A DNA stretch of 64,000 nucleotides from Acetomicrobium hydrogeniformans (GTDB lineage Bacteria > Synergistota > Synergistia > Synergistales > JAFGMB01): NCBI GenBank assembly GCA_016841745.1, contig JAENYO010000002.1, positions 124,001 to 188,000 on the forward strand, in the 5' to 3' direction. Made by a program: the position numbers and the translations under genes. Numbering within the stretch: position 1 is the first letter of the stretch; every line of letters begins with the position of its first letter. The notes beneath the pieces were generated by a model. It ran no database searches. It was not told where the DNA came from and saw only the letters and a list, made by a program, of their open reading frames with translations. Below are positions 49,721 through 58,410 of the stretch, piece by piece.

Positions 49721-49748
49721 TTGACTCATAAACACATAGTGGTAGCAT
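49721..49748 (+). promoter_or_regulatory. Promoter of surface gene B
   Basis: TTGACT-N16-TAGCAT, preceded by 11-bp inverted repeat AATTCAGGAGT/ACTCCTGAATT (49680-49717). Confidence 0.6.
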
Positions 49749-49875
49749 GAAAAAGTCTTTAATCATTAACCTTAAATGTTTTTTCGTCCTTTCTTATATG
49801 CCATCATATCAAGATCGCCTATACCTGTTTAGTCTTTTTTTCATAACCTGAATCATATTTTGGGAGGTTTTTTAT

Positions 49876-51375
49876 ATGAAGAGTAGTTGCAGCAGAACCC
49901 CTTTTCCACATTCCATTTCGTTTACATCGTTCGTATTTCTGTTAGCTTTATTGAGCAGTTTTTGGGTAACTGCAGGTTATGCTGAGACCTTTATGGTAAC
50001 TACCCTGAGTGACGATGTTCCTGGTTCATTACGAACAGCTATTGCCAGTGCCGATTCCTACGATGACGAGATCAGCTTTGCTGTAACAGGAACCATTACC
50101 CTCAATTCGACACTGGAGATAAACGGCGATAAGAGTATGAAAATCCAGGGACCTGGTGCGGATCTGCTTACTATCAGTGGAGGAGGTAAATTCAGGGTCT
50201 TTTCGATCAAAACCACAGCGTCCGTAGACATATCCGGAATTTCCATCGAGAGTGGGTATGCTTATCATGGCGGCGGAATATTGAACGAATCAGATGGTCT
50301 CACATTGATAAAATGTGATTTCTCCTCTAACAACGCAACTCTGTATGGTGGTGGGATGCGCAACTTAAATTCCAGCCCCGTCGTGACCAATTGTACCTTT
50401 TCCTCTAACAGCGCAGGCAAGGGGGGCGGCGGACTGTTCAACTTCAGCAGTTCCAGCCCCATCGTGACCAACTGCACCTTCTCCTCGAACACCGCCGGCC
50501 AGGGGGGCGGAATGTACAATTATATAAACAGCAGTCCCACTGTAACCAACTGCACCTTCGAAGGTAATACAGTAAGTGATGATTATGGTGGCGGGATGTA
50601 CAACAACGTTTCCAGCCCCGATATAATCAACTGTACCTTCTCTGAAAACACCGCAGATTATGGCGGTGGAATGTATAATTCTACATCAAGTCCTGATATA
50701 GCCAATTGTACTTTCAATGGAAACGTTGCTGAATTATTTGGGGGCGGGATAGGCAACTATAATTCCAGCCCGGAGGTAGCAAACTGTACATTTTTCGGAA
50801 ACGATGCTGAAAACGGTGGTGGGATGGATAATGAACAATATTCCAGCCCCATCGTGACAAACTGTACCTTTCGCGGAAACAGTACTGGAGCTAGTAAAGG
50901 TGGAGATGGGATGTGCAACTTTGACAATTCGAACCCAACAGTGACAAACTGCATATTTTGGGATGAGAGCGGATACGAGATCGATAACTTGTACCTCGTT
51001 GATGGTACTAGCATACCCACCCTTAGTTTCTGTGTAGTGCAGAACAATGATGTCGGTGGGGGTTCCAATTTAGACAATATCATCACAGCAGATCCCATGC
51101 TTGAACCCCTGGCGGATAATGGGGGGCCAACATGGACCTGTGCCTTGGGAGAAGGCAGTTCTGCCATAGATGAGGGGACTGACTCAGGCAGTATTCCTAA
51201 TGCTGACCAGAGAGGAATAGAAAGGCCCCAGGGTGCGGGTTATGATATCGGTGCTTATGAAGTAGAGCAATCGGTTATTGATGGCGGTGGTGGTGGCTGC
51301 AGCATCTCCGTATTGCCAGTTATGGGCCTGCTCCTGATGATACCCGTCATATTCCTCTCAAGGAAGATGAAGTAA
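49876..51375 (+). CDS. Surface protein B: beta-helix repeats, Synergist-CTERM tail
   Basis: Repeat family as in A; tail GGGGGCSISVLPVMGLLLMIPVIFLSRKMK. Confidence 0.85.
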   Translation: MKSSCSRTPFPHSISFTSFVFLLALLSSFWVTAGYAETFMVTTLSDDVPGSLRTAIASADSYDDEISFAVTGTITLNSTLEINGDKSMKIQGPGADLLTISGGGKFRVFSIKTTASVDISGISIESGYAYHGGGILNESDGLTLIKCDFSSNNATLYGGGMRNLNSSPVVTNCTFSSNSAGKGGGGLFNFSSSSPIVTNCTFSSNTAGQGGGMYNYINSSPTVTNCTFEGNTVSDDYGGGMYNNVSSPDIINCTFSENTADYGGGMYNSTSSPDIANCTFNGNVAELFGGGIGNYNSSPEVANCTFFGNDAENGGGMDNEQYSSPIVTNCTFRGNSTGASKGGDGMCNFDNSNPTVTNCIFWDESGYEIDNLYLVDGTSIPTLSFCVVQNNDVGGGSNLDNIITADPMLEPLADNGGPTWTCALGEGSSAIDEGTDSGSIPNADQRGIERPQGAGYDIGAYEVEQSVIDGGGGGCSISVLPVMGLLLMIPVIFLSRKMK

Positions 51376-51417
51376 CAGAACACTTAAGATAAAGAGATAC
51401 ACAAGATAGATCACAGA

Positions 51418-51450
51418 AAGGCCAAGTCCAATTCCGGGCTTGGCCTTTAT
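51418..51450. terminator. GCCAAGTCC hairpin copy 3
   Basis: AAGGCCAAGTCCaattccGGGCTTGGCCTTT. Confidence 0.8.
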
Positions 51451-51566
51451 ATTGGTATTTGCAGAGTCCCATCAAATGATCTGAGTAGGGCCTGACCCCA
51501 AATGTAACCCCTGCCAAATGTTCAGATGAAACTTTCAGCCAATCATACAGTTAAACTAGTAGTGGG

Positions 51567-51594
51567 TTGACATGTAATTCCATAGTGTTACTAT
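51567..51594 (+). promoter_or_regulatory. Promoter of surface gene C
   Basis: TTGACA-N16-TACTAT with TG motif. Confidence 0.6.
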
Positions 51595-51746
51595 CAGATC
51601 AGCCTTTTCAAACAGTTTCATACATATTAAAAATCCCATCTTAAACTCCTTCTTGAACAAGTTAAATTTCCTTCCTGAACAAAGCGAAATCTATTGTTCC
51701 AGCCATTGGCGGGCTGAAAAAAATATTGTGGGGGAGGTATTGAGTT

Positions 51747-53096
51747 ATGAGAGGTTTTAAGTTGTTTTCTTTCCACCATTCCAGGTCGTCGATTTTTTTC
51801 GCTTGTATAGTGATTTTAATTCTGGTCTTTTGGGGTACGTCGGCACATGCAGAGACTTTTTTGGTTAGTACCCTGAGTGACAGTGGTCCTGGTTCATTAA
51901 GAGCTGCTATTGCCAGTGCCGATTCCTACGATGACGTAATAAGTTTTGCTGTAACAGGAACCATTACACTCAATTCGACACTGGAGATAAGCGGGGATAA
52001 GGGCATGAAGATCCAGGGGCCTGGTGCGGATCTGCTTGCCGTAAGTGGAAATGACACGTGCAGGGTCTTTTATATTAATACAACAGCGTCTGTGGACATA
52101 TCTGGTATTTCCATTGAAAACGGTCATACCGCTGTTGGCGGAGGGATTTACAACGACTCTTCCAGCCCCAGTGTGACCAACTGTACCTTCTCTGAAAACA
52201 GTGCAGTTTTTTATGGCGGCGGGATGTATAACGACTATTCCAGCCCCAGTGTGACCAACTGCACCTTCTCTGAAAACAGCTCAGCTTATGGTGGCGGGAT
52301 TTACAACGACTATTCCAGCCCCAGTGTGACCAACTGTACCTTGTCTGAAAACAGTGCAGTTTATGAAGGTGGCGGGATGTACAATCTTTACTCTTCTAGC
52401 CCCACATTGACCAACTGTACCTTGTATAAAAACAGCGCAGATTCAGAAGGTGGCGGGATGTACAATTTTTCCTTTTCCACCCCCACATTGACCAACTGCA
52501 CATTGTCTGAAAACAGCGCAGGTAGTTATGGCGGTGGGATGTGCAATTTTGGCAGTCCTATAGTGACGAACTGCATATTATGGAATGCTGCTGGCGGAGA
52601 GATGTACAACCACAGTGGTACTCCAACCCTGAGTTATTGTGTAGTCCAGAGTGATGACTATGGAACGGACACCATCATTTCGGGATATGTCACCTCTGCA
52701 GACCCAATGCTGCAGCTTCTAGCAGATAATGGCGGACCCACCTGGACCTGTGCCCTGGGAGAGGGCAGCTCTGCCATAGATGCAGGAATTGAAAGTATAT
52801 TAATTGATGGAACAACTATTGAAGCGCCTGACACAGACCAGCGCGGGGTGCTGCGGCCTCAGGGAAGCGGTTATGACATCGGTGCTTATGAATATGAACA
52901 GGAAAATAATGATAGAGACCGTGATAGGGACCGTGAAAGAAACCGTAATAGAGGTAACGATCTGCAAAGTAGCGAAGCGGAACTGAAAGAACTTGATCAG
53001 GGTGGAGAAGGCGGAGGCTGTAATATTTCTGCCACTTCTATTTTCGGGATTTTGCTGATTCTGCCGCTGTTGTTTCTTTACAGGAAAATGAAGTAA
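51747..53096 (+). CDS. Surface protein C: beta-helix repeats, DR/ER/NR linker, Synergist-CTERM tail
   Basis: Tail GGEGGGCNISATSIFGILLILPLLFLYRKMK. Confidence 0.85.
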   Translation: MRGFKLFSFHHSRSSIFFACIVILILVFWGTSAHAETFLVSTLSDSGPGSLRAAIASADSYDDVISFAVTGTITLNSTLEISGDKGMKIQGPGADLLAVSGNDTCRVFYINTTASVDISGISIENGHTAVGGGIYNDSSSPSVTNCTFSENSAVFYGGGMYNDYSSPSVTNCTFSENSSAYGGGIYNDYSSPSVTNCTLSENSAVYEGGGMYNLYSSSPTLTNCTLYKNSADSEGGGMYNFSFSTPTLTNCTLSENSAGSYGGGMCNFGSPIVTNCILWNAAGGEMYNHSGTPTLSYCVVQSDDYGTDTIISGYVTSADPMLQLLADNGGPTWTCALGEGSSAIDAGIESILIDGTTIEAPDTDQRGVLRPQGSGYDIGAYEYEQENNDRDRDRDRERNRNRGNDLQSSEAELKELDQGGEGGGCNISATSIFGILLILPLLFLYRKMK

Positions 53097-53138
53097 GGTA
53101 ACAGTCCAGTTTAGATAAAGGGAAACACCAGATAGCAA

Positions 53139-53170
53139 AAGCCAAGTCCATTTCCGGGCTTGGCTTTTTT
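53139..53170. terminator. GCCAAGTCC hairpin copy 4
   Basis: AAGCCAAGTCCatttccGGGCTTGGCTTTTTT. Confidence 0.8.
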
Positions 53171-53289
53171 ATTGGCCATTGCCGAGTTCCATAAAATGAT
53201 CGGAATTAGTATCCAAAACCCGCCAGGAAATATGACAGTTTGAGAATGTGTTGCGGAAAGACGGTTACCATTTCATATGGTGAATTAAC

Positions 53290-53317
53290 TTGACCGTTAG
53301 ATCCATAGTGCTAACAT
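53290..53317 (+). promoter_or_regulatory. Promoter of surface gene D
   Basis: TTGACC-N16 (ending TGC)-TAACAT. Confidence 0.65.
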
Positions 53318-53445
53318 GAAAAAGTCTTTAATCATTATCCTTAAATATTTCTTCGTCCTTTCTTATTTGTCATCATATCAAGATCGTCTATACCTGTTTA
53401 GTCTTTTTTTCATAACTTAAGTCACGTTTTTGGGAGGTTCTTTAT

Positions 53446-55185
53446 ATGAAGAACAGTTGCAGCAGGATCCCTTTTCGACATTCCATAGCTTTTATGTTTT
53501 TTACATTTGTGTTAGTCGCGTTTATTTCTTTTACGGGCACAGCAACAGTGGTTTATGCCCAAACCTTGACGGTTACCAGTACCAGTGATGATGTGTTGGA
53601 TACAGGTTCTTTGCGTTACGCTATCGAGAATGCTACAACTCAGGACGTAATAAGTTTTGACCTTGAATTTCCTGCAACCATAGTCTTGGGAGAAGAACTT
53701 AAAATATATCATGGTCTAGCCATCCAGGGTCCGGGTGCGGATATGCTTGCCATTAGTGGAAACCATACCTGCAGGGTTTTTTATATTGACACTGTTGAAT
53801 CGGTGGATATTTCGGACATTTCAATTGTGAGTGGGGATGCGACTGGTGATAATTATGTGCGAAAAACAGGTGGAGGAATACAGAACCTGTCGGATAATCT
53901 AACCGTATTTAATTGTCATTTCAGTGGGAACAATGCGGATAGCGGCGGAGGAATGTACAACAGAGACTCCAGCCCTACTGTGACCAACTGCATCTTCTCT
54001 TCGAACAGCGTAGATTATTATGGCGGCGGAATGTATAACTTTGAATCCAGTCCTACCGTTACCGCCTGCATCTTCTCTTCAAACATTGCAGCATTTCGTG
54101 GTGGTGGAATGTTCAATAATTCCTCCAGCCCCAAGGTTACGAACTGCACCTTCTCTTCGAACAGCGTAGATTTTTATGGCGGCGGAATGTACAACTGGTT
54201 GTCCAGCCCTACCGTTACCGCCTGCATCTTCTCTTCAAACATTGCAGTTCATGGTGGTGGAATGTTCAACGAAACTTCTAGCCCCAAGGTTACGAACTGC
54301 ACCTTCTCTTCGAACACCGCAGATTATATTGGCGGCGGAATGTCCAACTTCTTCTCCTCCAACCCCGAGGTGACCAATTGCACCTTCTCTTCAAACATTG
54401 CAGATGATGGTGGTGGAATGGGCAACTATAGTGATTCCGGCCCCACCGTGATCGACTGCACCTTCTCCTCGAACAGTGCAAGTATTGGTAGTGGCGGCGT
54501 AATGTGCAACATGGAGTTTTGCAGTCCCACCGTGACGAACTGCATATTCTGGGATGCCGACGACGAGATAGACAACGTGAACAGCAAACCCACCCTAAGC
54601 TACTGTGTCGTTCAGAACAATGATGTCGGTGAGGGCACGATCTCAAACAATATTACTTCAGCAGATCCAATGCTTCAACCCTTAGCAGACAACGGTGGAC
54701 CCACCTGGACATGTGCCTTGGGAGAAGACAGTTCAGCTATAGACGCAGGAACTGATAGTGGAGCACCATCTACCGATCAGCGCGGAGCACCTAGGCCTTA
54801 CAATGGAGGCAGTTTCGATATTGGAGCCTATGAATCAGGGCTTGAAGTCTATGTAATAACTGCCACGTGCTCAGATGGAGGTACTATTTCTCCTGTTGAA
54901 GCTCATGCCTTGGAAACTGATACTGAGGACGAGGTATTTTATCTGCTGCCTGAAGAAGGTTACGAGCTCGAGGCAGTTTTTGTGGATGATGAAGCCGTTT
55001 CCTACGATGAAGCCTGCAACACCTATACTTTTCAGGATGTAACCGGAAACCATGTAATAAGTGCAAATTTCCAACCCAGTATTGATGATGACGGTGGTAG
55101 TGGAGGGTGCGGTATCTCTTCATTGCCAACTATCGGGTTCCTCCTGCTCATGCCATTCATGTTTCTTTTCAGGAAGAGGAAGTAG
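53446..55185 (+). CDS. Surface protein D: beta-helix repeats, InlB-like repeat domain, Synergist-CTERM tail
   Basis: VITATCSDGGTISPVEAHALE...EEGYELEAVFVDDEAVSYDEACNTYTF; tail GGSGGCGISSLPTIGFLLLMPFMFLFRKRK. Confidence 0.85.
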   Translation: MKNSCSRIPFRHSIAFMFFTFVLVAFISFTGTATVVYAQTLTVTSTSDDVLDTGSLRYAIENATTQDVISFDLEFPATIVLGEELKIYHGLAIQGPGADMLAISGNHTCRVFYIDTVESVDISDISIVSGDATGDNYVRKTGGGIQNLSDNLTVFNCHFSGNNADSGGGMYNRDSSPTVTNCIFSSNSVDYYGGGMYNFESSPTVTACIFSSNIAAFRGGGMFNNSSSPKVTNCTFSSNSVDFYGGGMYNWLSSPTVTACIFSSNIAVHGGGMFNETSSPKVTNCTFSSNTADYIGGGMSNFFSSNPEVTNCTFSSNIADDGGGMGNYSDSGPTVIDCTFSSNSASIGSGGVMCNMEFCSPTVTNCIFWDADDEIDNVNSKPTLSYCVVQNNDVGEGTISNNITSADPMLQPLADNGGPTWTCALGEDSSAIDAGTDSGAPSTDQRGAPRPYNGGSFDIGAYESGLEVYVITATCSDGGTISPVEAHALETDTEDEVFYLLPEEGYELEAVFVDDEAVSYDEACNTYTFQDVTGNHVISANFQPSIDDDGGSGGCGISSLPTIGFLLLMPFMFLFRKRK

Positions 55186-55227
55186 CTAGTCCAACGTAGA
55201 TAAATAGATACACCAGATAGATGATCT

Positions 55228-55259
55228 AAGCCAAGTCCATTTACGGGCTTGGCCTTTTT
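55228..55259. terminator. GCCAAGTCC hairpin copy 5
   Basis: AAGCCAAGTCCatttacGGGCTTGGCCTTTTT. Confidence 0.8.
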
Positions 55260-55281
55260 CATGCCAGAAAGGAGGTCTACC

Positions 55282-55398
55282 ATGCCGACAGTGACAAGTG
55301 TTAAAATCGGGAGGACGCCTACCTATCTATTCCGCAAAGGGAGTATGGAGGTGGTGAAGGCTGTAATATCTTCGCATTGGCTGCCGTTTTCCCTGTAG
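55282..55398 (+). pseudogene. Integrase N-terminal fragment fused at nucleotide level to a Synergist-CTERM tail fragment
   Basis: MPTVTSVKIGRTPTYLFRKGS matches 47846 ORF, then overlapping frame from 55344 reads YGGGEGCNIFALAAVFPVGNDLLIMLSRKG. Confidence 0.7.
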
Positions 55399-55485
55399 GG
55401 AATGACTTACTTATTATGTTGTCCAGGAAAGGGCTTTATGAAGTGCCTTTGGATCTATTAGAATTAATTTGCCAGGATGTCCGAT

Positions 55486-56100
55486 TTATTGATAATTTTC
55501 CTGTTTCAGTTGAAGATCCTTTTTCATAAGGAGGCAGCCTCCGTCATGGGGCATCAATTCCTGGCGGTCAAGTCGTACTTTCTGTGCTACTTCAAAGTTG
55601 TTTTTTAAATAGAATCTGAGGGCTTTCTCATTATCAGCAAAAACCATCAGGGTTAATGTTGAAAAATTTTCTTTTCTGGCTTTTTCAATAGTCATATCAA
55701 GAAGCTTTTTCCCAAGTCCCATTCCTTGCAAGGATGTATTTACAGCAAATGAGTCTATAAACCAGCTGTTTTCAATCCTGGCATTAAAAAAATCATTCAA
55801 ACAGGCAAGGCGGTCTACCGGCAGCGTCGATCTGGAGCTCTCACTAAGGCCATGATAGCTTGATGGGTAACTGTAGGAAACTCCCACAACAATCCCGTCC
55901 TGATCGGCCACGATAGCAGAATTGTAATTATATGGATCATCCGCCGATTGAAGGTTTTTTTCTACAAACTCTGCTGGATCAAGGTCTTCGAAAAGATCTT
56001 GGTAAAGAAAATCGATAATGCCCCCAGATGCAAGGTCCATTAGTTTTGCTATTTCGCCACAGTCTTCATATCTGGCTTTTCTGTATGTTATATCCGTCAT
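55486..56100 (-). CDS. GNAT family N-acetyltransferase
   Basis: MTDITYRKARYEDCGEIAKLMDLASGG; SFAVNTSLQGMGLGKKLLDMTIEKAR. Confidence 0.88.
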   Translation of the reverse strand: MTDITYRKARYEDCGEIAKLMDLASGGIIDFLYQDLFEDLDPAEFVEKNLQSADDPYNYNSAIVADQDGIVVGVSYSYPSSYHGLSESSRSTLPVDRLACLNDFFNARIENSWFIDSFAVNTSLQGMGLGKKLLDMTIEKARKENFSTLTLMVFADNEKALRFYLKNNFEVAQKVRLDRQELMPHDGGCLLMKKDLQLKQENYQ

Positions 56101-56568
56101 TAATATCACCCTCAAGATGTTAAGTTGAATTTATACATGCTACTTAGAAGCTTATCAATATCCGAACGTTATTTGAAGTGTCCCGGAAAATTATTTCTAT
56201 CAATCATCAAAACCTGGATGTATAGATTGTTGAAGTTATCTAAAAGCGCCTTCGGCAGATTCATCACAGGCCGCAGCCCTTTCATAATTATCCTATATCA
56301 GCTATAATGTCCGGAAAGATAATTGTCAGTCTTTTCTAAATAGTATGCTTTTTCTGGTACATTTAATTGTGTGAGATGGAATTGTCCGGTAGAGAAGCTT
56401 ATGATCGGTGACATTTCAAATGAGATATAAAGAAACGATCTAATAACTTGCTAGAACAATAAAATTACTTTGATAAATCATGGTTATTAGCATGGCACAT
56501 TTAATAATGCTGAGGATGCGGTTTTCAAAATATACTTTACATTATTCTTTAATCAAAAGGAGGAAACA

Positions 56569-56769
56569 ATGCGAAAAGTTATTATAATGATTGTTCTGGC
56601 AGCTTTTCTTATGGTTAGTTTTGGTAATGTGGTAATGGCTGCGGATGGACCTGCCCCAAATTCAGGAGATGGCATTTCTGATGGTAGCGGGATGGATAAG
56701 GGTGCTGATCGTGATGATAAGGGTGCTCCCAATTCAGGAGATGGTATTCCTGATGGTAGCGGCTGGTAA
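56569..56769 (+). CDS. Small secreted peptide with duplicated PNSGDGIxDGSG motif
   Basis: MRKVIIMIVLAAFLMVSFGNVVMAADGPAPNSGDGISDGSGMDKGADRDDKGAPNSGDGIPDGSGW; RBS AAAGGAGG. Confidence 0.75.
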   Translation: MRKVIIMIVLAAFLMVSFGNVVMAADGPAPNSGDGISDGSGMDKGADRDDKGAPNSGDGIPDGSGW

Positions 56770-57050
56770 ATAGAAAGTTTTTACAATATAGAAAATTCCT
56801 ATAAATAGATTGAAGGTCGCATCCCAGCTGTTAAATATACTAAATTACCTGTTATATCTATTTGTAATTATTAATCTGATAAAAAATGCTCGGAGAAAAG
56901 GGGTCTACGATTTCAATAGTAGACCCCAAATGTTGTGAAAGATATCTTCCAGGGGGCGGCAGTCGAGACAGATGTTTTCCTCTTTGCTAAGAGGAGTGAT
57001 AAAATTATTAAAGTTATTTGTTTCACTATCTTAGGAAGGGGGTTACATTT

Positions 57051-57539
57051 ATGTCGTGTGAGGTGGCCTCGGTCTGCGGACTGCTATGCGAAACCTGCAC
57101 CGTGTTCATAGCCACAAAGGAGGACCCCGAGAGGCTCAAGAAACTATCAGGCCTCCTTGGGATCCCTGAGGATGAGATCCGCTGTTTCGGCTGCCGCTCG
57201 GGAAAGAAGTTCGGCCCCTGCGCTGACTGCTTTTTCGCCCCCTGCGCCGAAGGAAAGGGCATCTCCTTTTGCAGCGAGTGCGACTCTTTCCCTTGCAAGG
57301 AGCTCATAGAGTTTCAGGCTGCCAAGCTCCATAGGCTTGACCTCTGGGAAGACCTCGAGCTGGCAAAAAAACTTGAAATAGAGGAATGGATCAAGGAAGT
57401 GCGCCAGAAATACACCTGCAGCAATTGCGGGACGATCAACTCGGCTTATGATGCCTCCTGCCGTAAATGCGGAAATATTCCCAGCTGCGACTTCATCAAG
57501 CGGCACGGGGAAACCATCAAAAAATTCTTTACCAAATAG
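57051..57539 (+). CDS. DUF3795-like Cys-rich zinc-binding protein
   Basis: CGLLCETCTVFIATKEDPERLKKLSGLLGIPEDEIRCFGCRSGKKFGPCADCFFAPCAEGKGISFCSECDSFPC. Confidence 0.75.
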   Translation: MSCEVASVCGLLCETCTVFIATKEDPERLKKLSGLLGIPEDEIRCFGCRSGKKFGPCADCFFAPCAEGKGISFCSECDSFPCKELIEFQAAKLHRLDLWEDLELAKKLEIEEWIKEVRQKYTCSNCGTINSAYDASCRKCGNIPSCDFIKRHGETIKKFFTK

Positions 57540-57643
57540 CAGGAGTGCGAGGGTTCCAGGTGTCAAATTGGAATTTTAGGTATCTGCAGTCTACCCCTGA
57601 TGACTAGCCTGCCGAAAGTACTGGTCTGGCACCTTTAGGTTCC

Positions 57644-58070
57644 TCAGGGAACGATCCTGTACTCCGTTATGACTTCTACATTAACCTTGATCATTTGCCA
57701 TACAGGACAGACTGATTTCTCAGCAAGCAGGATCGCCTTTTGGATATCGGAGTCCGATGTATCTTTTGAACTCACTACGAACTCAACAAAGATCTTTTCA
57801 AACTTTATAGGCAGCTGATCGCGCCTTAGGCTTTTCACATTCACTTTCAAACCGGATATCTCTTTCCCCATACTTCTCAATAAATACAGGATCGTCGTAC
57901 CATTGCATCCGGAAAAGCTCATAAGCAGCAATTCAAGCCCATTGTAGCCATCTCCATCACCGAGCGGAGGCCTAAAATCGAAAACGGTCGGGATTGGAGG
58001 GTGAAATTCCTGTAAACTGAACCTTCTCATTCGTTAGATCAATCGTGACTTGTTCATACTGGTCTGCCAT
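57644..58070 (-). pseudogene. OsmC family protein with apparent frameshift near its N-terminus
   Basis: GYNGLELLLMSFSGCNGTTILYLLRSMGKEISGLKV OsmC core; better start at complement(58070) with RBS AAGGAAG gives MADQYEQVTIDLTNEKVQFTGISPSNPDR in another frame. Confidence 0.65.
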
Positions 58071-58110
58071 GAGAAACTTCCTTAGAGAATTTATCAATTC
58101 ATCAGTTTAT

Positions 58111-58145
58111 AAAGGCCAAGTCCATTTCCGGGTTTGGCCTTTTTC
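58111..58145. terminator. GCCAAGTCC hairpin copy 6
   Basis: AAAGGCCAAGTCCatttccGGGTTTGGCCTTTTT. Confidence 0.8.
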
Positions 58146-58261
58146 CTGGTCTTGACAAAGTTCTATAAAACGATCTGACTAGTATCCAAATCCTGTCAGG
58201 AAACATATTCTTCGAGAATGTGTTGCGGAAAGACTGTTACCTGTTCATTTCGTGAATTAAC

Positions 58262-58289
58262 TTGACCAATAGACCCATAGTGCTAACAT
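58262..58289 (+). promoter_or_regulatory. Promoter of surface gene E
   Basis: TTGACC-N16 (ending TGC)-TAACAT; overlaps the ORF-track start at 58288. Confidence 0.65.
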
Positions 58290-58410
58290 GAAAAAGTCTT
58301 TAACCATTAACCTTACATATTTCTATGATCTTTCTTATTTTTCTCAAGATCGTCTGTTCCTATTTAGTCTTTTTTTCGTAACCTACTTCACATTTTGGGA
58401 GGTTCTTTAT

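Noticed and set aside
58288-58410. N-terminal 41-aa extension of surface protein E
   Set aside because: Its ATG overlaps the -10 box and precedes the conserved leader; start at 58411 matches the paralogues.
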